64,000 bases of DNA, from positions 41,635 through 105,634 of the forward strand of contig NZ_AFPK01000074.1 in assembly GCF_000220525.1 (NCBI RefSeq), in the 5' to 3' direction. The notes beneath the pieces were generated by a model. It saw only the letters and a list, made by a program, of their open reading frames with translations, was not told where the DNA came from and searched no databases. The translations under genes and the position numbers were made by a program. This DNA comes from Ochrovirga pacifica. GTDB lineage: Bacteria; Bacteroidota; Bacteroidia; Flavobacteriales; Flavobacteriaceae. Position 1 is the stretch's first letter; each line of letters opens with the position of its first letter. Positions 56,640 to 64,000 of the stretch are shown one piece after another.

Positions 56640-58142
56640 TTAGTTGATGTTAGGGTTCAAATCAATCTCTCTTTGTGGAATAGGATAAAAAGCTACTGCT
56701 TCTGGCGACAAACCTGCAGCCTGTGTTACATTGGCTTGTACGGTATTGGTTCTACGCAAATCCCACAATCGGTCTCCCTCAAAAGCCAACTCTCTTTGAC
56801 GTTCTTCGATAACCAATGCTCTAAAATCGGCTTTTGACAAACCTGCTAAATCGGGTAATGTACTTACACCTGCTCTGGATCTTACTTGGTTGTATTCTGC
56901 CAATCCATCCAAATCTGCTTTGGCTTCTGCATAGACCAACTGAATGTCTGAATATCGAATTAAAAAAGGTCTGGTACTTGTTTTGTCTCCCACAAATTCT
57001 GGATCTACGTACTTACGGGTAAATGGATAAATTAATGAACCATCTGAAGTTTTTGCCACCGAAACCGTATCTTGATTGTAAACCTCAGAAACTATCAAAT
57101 CGGTTCTTCTTTTGTCTGTAGGCTCATAGCTATTGTACAAGTCTGAGGTGGTTTGAAATACACTCCAACCATCGTGTGTTTTTAACAAAGAATTGTCATT
57201 ATTCTTTAAGTACACATTAGCTCCACTGATGTAAGGAATAAAATATTTAGACAATTTAGAGTAATCTCCTTCGGCTATACCAGAACGATCCATCGACAAA
57301 ATAAAAATATGTTCAGGTCCGTTAGGTAGATTTACATCATATATGTTTTGCAAATCCGTATCATGTGCATATTCCGATTGATCGTTAATTACTGCTGCTG
57401 CATAGGTTGCTGCATTTGTATAAAGATCTTCAACACTTGCTGTGATACTATTGTATTTTGGCACACCGCTTTCTTTTGCCGATGCAGCATACAAATACAC
57501 TTTGGCCAATAAGGCTTGAGCAGCCACTTTATCTGCTCTACCAACCACTCTATTAACTTCTAAATTTTCGATAGCCTTATTTAAATCATCAATTAAAAAT
57601 GTATAGACTTCGTTCATGTCTATAGGTAAAGAAGCTGTAGTTTCATCCAACCGGTCTATTAAAGAGCTTTGCAAAGGAACCAAACCAAAAGCTTTTACAG
57701 CATTAAAGTGATTGTAGGCTCTTAAGAAATAAGCTTCTCCTAAAATTCTTTTTTCATCAGCCTCATTAAACCCTTTTCCAGGCACATTTTCTATCACGGC
57801 ATTGGCACGATTGATTGCTATGTAAATAGATTTGTAGTAGTCTAGCAACAAATTGTTCTGTGAGCTTACTTCCCAGTTGGTGAATTGCTGTGCATCAGCT
57901 CCTTCATCTGGTTTTACAACACAATTGTCTGAAGCCAACTCGGCAAAATAATAACTCACTGGTGCATAACTTACCAAAGTAATAGCATCGTAAGCATACA
58001 GCACCGCAGCTTCTGCATCTGCTACCGTTTGGTAAAAGTTTTGATCTGAATAAAAACCAGTTGGTTCTACATCTAGGTCTTGACAAGAAACCACGCCTAA
58101 AGACAAGCTGATTCCTAATATGATATGTTTTATGTTTTTCAT
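56640..58142 (-). CDS. SusD/RagB family outer membrane lipoprotein (PUL 2)
   Basis: A 500-residue SusD-like lipoprotein (GVVSCQDLD, Cys20). Family marks are FYQTVADAEAAVLYAYDAI, the ILGEAYFLRAYNHFNAVKAFG helix, ADKVAAQALLAKVYLYAAS, LIRYSDIQLVYAEAKADL and ELAFEGDRLWDLRRT with the terminal YPIPQREIDLNPN. It binds oligosaccharides at the cell surface as the lid of the adjacent SusC. The mannan-type enzymes downstream suggest mannooligosaccharides. It begins 46 bases after the SusC stop. Nothing in this gene is broken, which argues that the system is, or was recently, in use despite the frameshift in susC. Confidence 0.95.
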   Translation of the reverse strand: MKNIKHIILGISLSLGVVSCQDLDVEPTGFYSDQNFYQTVADAEAAVLYAYDAITLVSYAPVSYYFAELASDNCVVKPDEGADAQQFTNWEVSSQNNLLLDYYKSIYIAINRANAVIENVPGKGFNEADEKRILGEAYFLRAYNHFNAVKAFGLVPLQSSLIDRLDETTASLPIDMNEVYTFLIDDLNKAIENLEVNRVVGRADKVAAQALLAKVYLYAASAKESGVPKYNSITASVEDLYTNAATYAAAVINDQSEYAHDTDLQNIYDVNLPNGPEHIFILSMDRSGIAEGDYSKLSKYFIPYISGANVYLKNNDNSLLKTHDGWSVFQTTSDLYNSYEPTDKRRTDLIVSEVYNQDTVSVAKTSDGSLIYPFTRKYVDPEFVGDKTSTRPFLIRYSDIQLVYAEAKADLDGLAEYNQVRSRAGVSTLPDLAGLSKADFRALVIEERQRELAFEGDRLWDLRRTNTVQANVTQAAGLSPEAVAFYPIPQREIDLNPNIN

Positions 58143-58188
58143 GGTAAATCTTTTAAGGTGTTAAACAAATACGAGGTACACAGAAAGA

Positions 58189-61100
58189 TTAAAAAGTAAG
58201 CTCTAAACCTAAGGTCCAGTTTCTTAATCTTGGATAACCTCCCCAATAAATACCGTCTGTTCCCACTTCTGGATCGTATCCTTCAAAACTTGTTAGGGTA
58301 AACAAGTTGGTCGCATTTACAAATACACGACCTCGTTCTAAGCCTATGTTTTTAAACGAATTTATTTTGTATCCCACCGATAAGTTTTGCAAACGCAAGT
58401 AACTTCCGTCTTGTATAAACCAATCAGACATACGCAAATTACGTCCGTCTCTTAAGCTAGGATAGTTATTCGTTGGGTTGTCTAAAGTCCATCTTAACGG
58501 AGTGTTGCTTGGTTCACTAAATGCTTTGGTATTAAAAATATCTTGTCCAAAACTTCCGTTAAAAAATAATGATACGTCAAAGTTTTTGTAACGAGCATTT
58601 ACATTCATACTTGCTTGAAAATCTGGGTTCGGATTTCCGATAATGGTACGGTCTTTTTCATCAATCACTCCGTCTTCATTTAAATCTACATACTTAAACT
58701 CGCCTGGTTGAGCCAAATCTCCGGTAAGACCAGCGGCTAAACCTTCTGCTTCGGATTGAATAATTCCATCCACTCGGTAACCGTAGTATACATTTACAGG
58801 TTGCCCAACGGCCAAAATATTCGGAATGGCTCTAAAGGCTTCTACATTACTTCCTGCAAACTCATATTTAAATCCAGCCAAAGCATCGGTATTTAAGCCA
58901 GAAGCTATGGCATTTCCTAGGCTAACAATTTTGTTTCTGTTTCTAGTAAACATCAAATTACCAGTCAGTCCCCAATCTTTTTTGTTAACAAGAACACCAT
59001 CTACCGTAATTTCAATTCCTTGATTTTCTAGTTCACCATCGTTTACCCACATTCTATCGTACGAAGAAGAAGGAGATACCAACCGTTCACGTAACAAGTC
59101 AGTAGTATATTTGTTGTAGTAATCAAAGGTTACTTTTAATTTTCTTTTAAAGAAAGCCAAATCGACCCCTAGGTTGAATTGTGACGTGGTTTCCCATTTT
59201 AAATCTGGATTAGGAATACCACCCCATTCAAACTTACCTGTTTGTGCATCTTGTGCTACTGGATATCCTGGACCAATGGTGGTTTGAAAACTTCCGTTAA
59301 CAAAATATTTGTCTTGTCCGTATCTACTATTAATCAAGTAAGGCGAAATAGCTTGATTTCCTGAAACACCATAACTAGAACGTACTTTTAACTCATCAAA
59401 CACATTTAAATCATCAATAAACTTTTCTTTGTGTGCTTTCCAAGCCAGTGCTCCTGAAGGGAATGTTGCCCATTTGTTGTTGGCTCCAAATTTTGAAGAT
59501 CCATCGGCACGCATTGTAAACGTAGCCAAATACTTACTATCAAAGCTATAATTTAAACGTCCTAACCAAGAATACATAATGGTTTCTGTTAGTCCATTTG
59601 CTACAGACTGTTGCTCTGGATTTCCTACGGATAAGTTTCCACTACCCAACGATTCATTAAAAAAGTCAACCGCTTTTAAGTCTGATGTTTTGGCCTCGTA
59701 AAACTGAGAAGAAAAACCTCCCATAGCAATAACATTGTGTTTTTCTGCAAAAGTCTGATCGTAGGTAACAAAGGTTTCAGAAATGGTTTCTGTACTTTCC
59801 CAATTATTAATTCCTGCAGATCCATTGTTAAATGTTCCGTCTTGTGTGTATAATTTTGGATTGTAATAGTTCGTAACCGAGTTTCCAAACTTGTGATTTA
59901 ACTGTGTTCTTATTTTTAACACAGGCAACAGTTGTACATCTAAAAAAGCAGAGGAAATAAAATCTTTAAACTCGTTTTTATTGGTTCTATTTTCTGTTAA
60001 CGCTATGGGATGAGAAAAATCTTGAATTCCCACCAAATTGTAAGTTCCCTGATCGTTGTATACTGGAAAAATGGGATTTCTCCAATAGGCCAAACCTCCG
60101 TTGTTATTTCTATTTCCTTTAGAATAGATAACATTGGTACCAACGGTAGCCTTGTCGTCAAAAATTTTATGAGCTACATTTAGGTTGATGTTTAACTTTT
60201 CAAAATCATCTTCTATATAAACTCCTTCATTAGTATAATAGGTAGCACTTAAACTAAACTGTGTTTTGTCGTTCTGGCTTCTAACAGCCAAATTGGTATT
60301 GTTAGAAATTGGATTGCGAAACACTAAGTCGTCCCAACGTACATTGGTTGACCAAGTACCATCTTTTAACTCGGCAACCGAAGGATAATAAACTCCATTA
60401 GGATCATTAGCTCCAATATACAAAGGTGTAAAACCACCATTCAAACGAGATTCATTACTCAACTCAGCCATCAATACTGGGTCACGCCACAAGTTTAACT
60501 CGGACGTAAAGCTAGAAAAGGTATTTTGTTGAGAAACGGTAACTTCTGTTTTTCCTTTTTCCCTTTTTTTGTGGTAATCATAATCACCCCATTAGCACCT
60601 CTAGATCCATAAATAGCAGATGCCGATGCATCTTTTAGCACCTCCATAGACTCGATGTCTTGAGGAGAAATTTGCTTTAAATCTCCAGCAGTACCAATAG
60701 GAAACCCATCTACCACTACCAAAGGATCGTTTCCTCCTCTTAGTGAGCTTCCACCTCGAATACGAATTGTAGCCCCAGCCCCAGGATCGTCTGACGAAGC
60801 AGTTACCTGAACACCGGCTACTTGCCCTTGTAACAAACCATCAACAGAGTTGGAAGGTTTTGCAGGTAAATCTTCCATTTTTACAGAAGCAACAGACCCT
60901 GTAAGATCACTTTTTTTAACCGAACCATATCCTACTACAACAACTTCATCTAACTGAGCAACATCTTCTTCTAATGTGATTTCAAAAATGCGTTGATCCC
61001 CTACGAGAATCGTTTTCTTTTTGTACCCGATAGACGAAACTTCTATAATTGCATTGGCATCTTTTACCTGCATTTCAAAATTTCCATCAAAATCGGAATT

Positions 61101-61262
61101 GGTTCCATTGCTTGTATTCTGTTCTAAAATAGTTACAATAGGCAAACCTAGTCCGTTCTGATCTTTAATTACACCTTTAATGGTAATTTGTCCCTTCATA
61201 GAGCTTGCTGTAAGCACTATAAGAAACAGCGACAAAAACCATGTTAATTTATTTATATTCAT
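58189..61262 (-). pseudogene. SusC/RagA family TonB-linked outer membrane transporter with a single frameshift (PUL 2)
   Basis: Two adjacent frames make one SusC of about 1020 residues. The first (60495-61262) encodes the signal peptide, the carboxypeptidase-like domain (TIKGVIKDQNGLGLPIVT), LDEVVVVGYGSVKKSDLTGSV and the plug up to GVIMITTKKGKK, then 17 wrong residues and a stop. The second (58189-60492) carries the barrel and a good terminal LGLELTF. Shifting frame near 60555-60563 restores KKGKTEVTVSQQNTFSSF and joins both parts without loss, so one base, probably a G, is missing in a purine-rich run. It could be a real inactivating or phase-variable change, or a sequencing error; every other part is intact. 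It opens the PUL 2 operon. Confidence 0.88.
60551..60570 (-). other. Purine tract where the susC frame breaks
   Basis: On the coding strand the tract is seven A, GGG, five A, GG, then AAA. One additional base here would give the expected glycine-lysine rich SusC sequence after the plug domain. Homopolymer runs of this type slip easily in replication and in sequencing. Confidence 0.8.
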
Positions 61263-61291
61263 TCGTTAAGGTTTTTATGTTATTAGTATTT

Positions 61292-61299
61292 CAAAATTA
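61292..61299 (-). promoter_or_regulatory. -7 promoter box of the PUL 2 susC operon
   Basis: The minus strand reads TAATTTTG, a full match to TAnnTTTG, 30 bases ahead of the susC start. The 233-base gap towards the divergent AraC gene is the expected place for its operators; no clear dyad stood out. Confidence 0.4.
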
Positions 61300-61495
61300 G
61301 AGAACAACAAATCTTACAGATTCCTCTTTACTGCTCAATACTATGCATTTTTTGAATTATTACCGATAAAAAGAATAATTTTACAAAATAAGTTAATATT
61401 TTAACCGAATAATTACCATATTCATCTTTTTACCCATCAAAGATTACTACATACACAAACTAAAGTATTCCAACGATTTAAGAAGAAACTAAACC

Positions 61496-62347
61496 ATGAA
61501 ATCCATCAAAGAAATAACTCCAATTAAGTCTGATGATCCATTTGTTATACTAAAGCATCAGAATGCATTATTTGATTACCCGTTGCATTTTCATAACGAA
61601 TATGAGCTGAATTTAATTACCAATTTTAAAGGAAAGCGTACTGTTGGTGATTCTGTAGAGGTGTGTGAACCTACGGATTTAACCTTATTAGGTCCTGAAT
61701 TGAAGCATTTATGGAAATCTGAAGAACTTATCAGTCATGCCAACGTGGTAACCATTCAGTTTCAAGAGCATTTTTTACATTCAAAAATAATGAGTTACTC
61801 CGTTTCTAAAGACATTAAAAAACTATTGGAATTGTCTAAACGTGGAATTTCATTTTCAAATCCTACCAAAAGTATTGTCATCAATTTAATCGCATCTATT
61901 GATAACAACAAAAACTTTAAAGACTTTTTAACCTTTTTAGAAATTTTACATCTCTTATCAACTTCTAAAGACATGAAGGTTTTAAGCAGTCCTCCTAGCG
62001 CAAATTATAGCGAACAACGAGAAAGCAGAAGAATTTCTTTAATTACCAACTACATTAAAAACCATTATCAAGAAGAAATTAAACTGGCCAAGGTAGCTCA
62101 GATGGTCAACATGTCCGAGTCGGCATTTAGTCATTATTTTAAAAAACGTACCAGCCAAAGTTTTACAAGTTACTTACAAGAATACAGGTTGGGAGTTGTT
62201 ACCAAATTGTTGACAGAAACAAATATGCCCATCAGTGAAATTTCGTTTGCAGCTGGTTTTAATTCACTTTCTAATTTTAATAGGGCTTTTAAGAAAAAAC
62301 ACAGCATGTCTCCCAAAGAGTTCAAGAGTAATTTTATATCAAAATAG
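61496..62347 (+). CDS. AraC family transcriptional regulator
   Basis: A 283-residue regulator with an N-terminal cupin-like sensing domain (about 15-130, DYPLHFHNEYELNLI with the typical HxHxxxE pattern) and a C-terminal double helix-turn-helix (about 183-283, IKLAKVAQMVNMSESAFSHYFKK and ISEISFAAGFNSLSNFNRAFKKKHSMSPKEF). It is soluble, without signal peptide or membrane helix, so it should sense a cytoplasmic sugar or intermediate. Its divergent position next to susC suggests it controls PUL 2. It is the only plus-strand gene in the PUL region and its stop faces the GDSL gene with a four-base gap. Confidence 0.93.
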   Translation: MKSIKEITPIKSDDPFVILKHQNALFDYPLHFHNEYELNLITNFKGKRTVGDSVEVCEPTDLTLLGPELKHLWKSEELISHANVVTIQFQEHFLHSKIMSYSVSKDIKKLLELSKRGISFSNPTKSIVINLIASIDNNKNFKDFLTFLEILHLLSTSKDMKVLSSPPSANYSEQRESRRISLITNYIKNHYQEEIKLAKVAQMVNMSESAFSHYFKKRTSQSFTSYLQEYRLGVVTKLLTETNMPISEISFAAGFNSLSNFNRAFKKKHSMSPKEFKSNFISK

Positions 62348-62351
62348 TTTT

Positions 62352-63113
62352 TTATAAATCCAATTCTTTTGCAATTGTTGATCCCATATGTTGGTAGCCA
62401 ATGGCATTGGGATGAATAGGGTCCTTGCCATAACAATCAGCAGATTTATTTTTTAAAGCAGCATACATATCTATTTTTTTTACGATAGATGGATGTTGTA
62501 TTTGCAACACAATATCTCTAAAAACCTGTATCACCTCTTCATCGTACTTTTCGTATGGATTTCTCCAAGAATAATGATCCGACGGTTCTCTTTTCCAACC
62601 ATTTTGTTTTGCTACTTCCAAACTGAAAGGCGGAGGTGTCATTAAAATTACTTTGATATTTTCCTGTTCCATTCTATCCAAAAAACGGGTCAATCCATTT
62701 TGGTATTTCTCAAACAACTCTTTGGATGGAACTCCAGAATTCCCACAGTTTATTCCGTAACAAAAAGTAGCAATATCTGGTTTTTGTTTTGCTTTGGTTA
62801 AGTTAGCATCCAAACGATCAAACAAATAAGGACGTTTTCTTTTGTACTCAACTTCGTATTGTTTCTCTGTAAGTCCTGTAATAGTTTCCGCTCCTCTACC
62901 CCAATTCAGAAAAGTGAGATTTAAGTCAGGATGATTTGTATCTACATATTGTTGTAAAAACTCTACATACCCCTTTTTCTTTCCATGAGTCGTGCTATCC
63001 CCAATACAAGCTATTACTTGATTTTTAGTCAGCTTAAACTCTTCTTTAGACTCACAACTATTAAAAACGGTTGCCATCAATAACAACCAAAAAAATCTTT
63101 TGAATTGTTTCAT
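62352..63113 (-). CDS. SGNH/GDSL hydrolase lipoprotein
   Basis: A 253-residue lipoprotein (lipobox VFNSCES, Cys20) with an SGNH fold. Block I is ACIGDSTTHG with nucleophile S40; block II shows as LNWGRGAETI with the conserved glycine; block III as YGINCGNSG with the asparagine; block V as DPIHPNAIGY with D231 and H234. All four catalytic blocks are therefore present. The family includes acetyl- and other esterases acting on polysaccharides as well as lipases; being beside PUL 2 and exported, a polysaccharide deacetylase role is likely but unproven. It converges on the AraC gene and follows the CtlX-like gene by three bases. Confidence 0.88.
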   Translation of the reverse strand: MKQFKRFFWLLLMATVFNSCESKEEFKLTKNQVIACIGDSTTHGKKKGYVEFLQQYVDTNHPDLNLTFLNWGRGAETITGLTEKQYEVEYKRKRPYLFDRLDANLTKAKQKPDIATFCYGINCGNSGVPSKELFEKYQNGLTRFLDRMEQENIKVILMTPPPFSLEVAKQNGWKREPSDHYSWRNPYEKYDEEVIQVFRDIVLQIQHPSIVKKIDMYAALKNKSADCYGKDPIHPNAIGYQHMGSTIAKELDL

Positions 63114-63116
63114 AAA

Positions 63117-63881
63117 TTATAATAGAATATCTCTTAATTTCACATTGGCTTCTTCTAAAAACGGAAGCGCTACAATTTCTAAATCGATATCTGAAATAGC
63201 AGCTCTTTGCTTTTCAGTAAACAAGTTGTAAGCAGTTTGTAAAATCACCAAACGACCATCTTCCAATAGTTTTGCGTTGAATGCATTTTGTTCCACTTGT
63301 TCTTTGGTGAATGCAATCAATTCAACACCACTATTTTTTAACAAGCCAATCAGCTGTTTTTTTAACTTTTTATCTTTGATATAATCCAGACACATCAATA
63401 ATTTATTTCCGACAAATAAAGCAATATCACTTGTAAAAACTCCTTTCAGCAAATCAAAAGAAAAAGGATTGAGTTCAAAATCCTCACAGTATTCTTCAAA
63501 CAAAGATTCATCTGTATTTTCATTTACTCCACAAATTCCTAATTCAACTTTGTGATTCACTACCAAACTGCTACTCCCATAAAAATACACTTCTTCTTCA
63601 GCTGCTTCGGTATAATCCATTACCTCTTTATCTTCAACCTCTAAAACACTATCCAACGTTTCATAAAAACGTTCTATATCTTTTACTGAAGACACGGCAA
63701 TGGTATTCTCATTTTTTAAAAATAAATCTGAAAGAGAAACTGGAATGGTTGTTTTTAGAATAGAAAAATCTTGTAATTCGGAAAGAATATTAAAATCTGA
63801 TTGCACCAATTCTTTTTGAGCATTGGGCAAATACTTTTTCTGGGTAGTAAATTCCCAATTTCTAAAATCTAGTAATATCAT
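63117..63881 (-). CDS. CtlX-like protein lacking the catalytic residues (possible pseudoenzyme)
   Basis: A 254-residue soluble protein with no signal peptide. Residues 99-230 follow the order of citrulline hydrolase CtlX and other guanidino-modifying-fold proteins as I remember them: GSSSLVVNHKVELGI, ESLFEEYCEDFELNPFSF, FVGNKLLMCLDYIKDKK, GVELIAFTKEQVEQNAFNAKLL and LQTAYNLFTEKQRAAI. The family's catalytic histidine, in a YHTN-type motif before the MMCIG strand, would fall at F149 here, and the glycine-rich segment with the catalytic cysteine near the C-terminus is replaced by LEEANVKLRDILL. The N-terminal 95 residues are not recognisable. It may be an inactive relative with a binding or regulatory role. 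The gene is intact and seems co-transcribed with the GDSL hydrolase. Confidence 0.55.
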   Translation of the reverse strand: MILLDFRNWEFTTQKKYLPNAQKELVQSDFNILSELQDFSILKTTIPVSLSDLFLKNENTIAVSSVKDIERFYETLDSVLEVEDKEVMDYTEAAEEEVYFYGSSSLVVNHKVELGICGVNENTDESLFEEYCEDFELNPFSFDLLKGVFTSDIALFVGNKLLMCLDYIKDKKLKKQLIGLLKNSGVELIAFTKEQVEQNAFNAKLLEDGRLVILQTAYNLFTEKQRAAISDIDLEIVALPFLEEANVKLRDILL

Positions 63882-64000
63882 TTTTAGTATTGTGTAGAGT
63901 CTAAAGTAGTGAAATTTTAAATGTAAAATTGCTACTTTAAAAGGATAGATAAATCAAAAAGACTAACAATATACAGAAGAGTAAACCTATAAAGTGATTT

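Overview
This window comes from the chromosome of an AT-rich marine member of the Bacteroidota, most likely a Flavobacteriaceae species. The evidence is SusC/SusD pairs, type IX secretion C-terminal sorting domains, Bacteroidota-type -7 boxes (TAnnTTTG), a flavobacterial cytochrome oxidase cluster with two subunit III genes, and many glycoside hydrolases and formylglycine sulfatases typical of algal-polysaccharide degraders. I could not assign a genus from sequence alone.

Layout. (1) 1-15 kb is a conserved core: the 5' part of ksgA (cut by the window edge), a cytochrome oxidase assembly and structural operon (heme O synthase, two subunit III, subunit IV, a one-TM protein, SCO, DUF420, a small membrane protein), two identical tRNA-Leu(UAA) genes in tandem, the two subunits of a 3-oxoacid CoA-transferase, a decayed IS3-type transposase relic, a TPR protein behind gyrA, and clpC divergent from gyrA. 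(2) 15-41 kb is a polysaccharide utilization locus (PUL 1) on the minus strand: SusC, SusD and a lipoprotein; an operon of a two-propeller BNR protein with a T9SS tail, two paralogous S1 sulfatases and a GH29 alpha-L-fucosidase; a GH2 beta-galactosidase; then sulfatase, GH127-type protein, sulfatase. Broken genes flank this last block: a BNR relic downstream and a GH28 relic upstream. The enzyme set points to a sulfated, fucose- and galactose-containing (possibly anhydrogalactose-containing) polymer; the exact substrate is inferred. (3) 41-62 kb is a second locus (PUL 2), also mainly minus strand: AraC regulator (divergent), SusC (frameshifted), SusD, a duplicated SusE/F-like lipoprotein, two paralogous clan GH-A hydrolases around a GH130 phosphorylase, a sodium/solute symporter, a tandem CE6-like esterase, a small T9SS carbohydrate-binding-type protein, a GH2 beta-mannosidase and a membrane regulator. 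This reads as a beta-mannan (possibly acetylated) system in which oligosaccharides enter through SusCD, are cut and deacetylated in the periplasm, and short mannosides enter the cytoplasm for phosphorolysis by GH130. (4) 62-64 kb holds a GDSL-type lipoprotein and a protein resembling citrulline hydrolase CtlX but lacking its catalytic residues.

The most interesting item is the gene at 41041-43143. It is a putative single-polypeptide transmembrane glycan sensor: signal peptide, two LamG-type lectin folds, one membrane helix, then a cytoplasmic winged helix plus BTAD-like domain of SARP type. It lies at the junction of the two PULs, neither of which has a visible hybrid two-component or anti-sigma regulator. 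Other leads are two decayed PUL genes with reconstructable lesions, a one-base frameshift in a purine tract of the PUL 2 susC, a perfect dyad upstream of the fucosidase operon, a shared FN3-like module in two neighbouring secreted proteins, and the catalytically dead CtlX-like protein. All assignments were made by reading motifs by eye; no database search was run.
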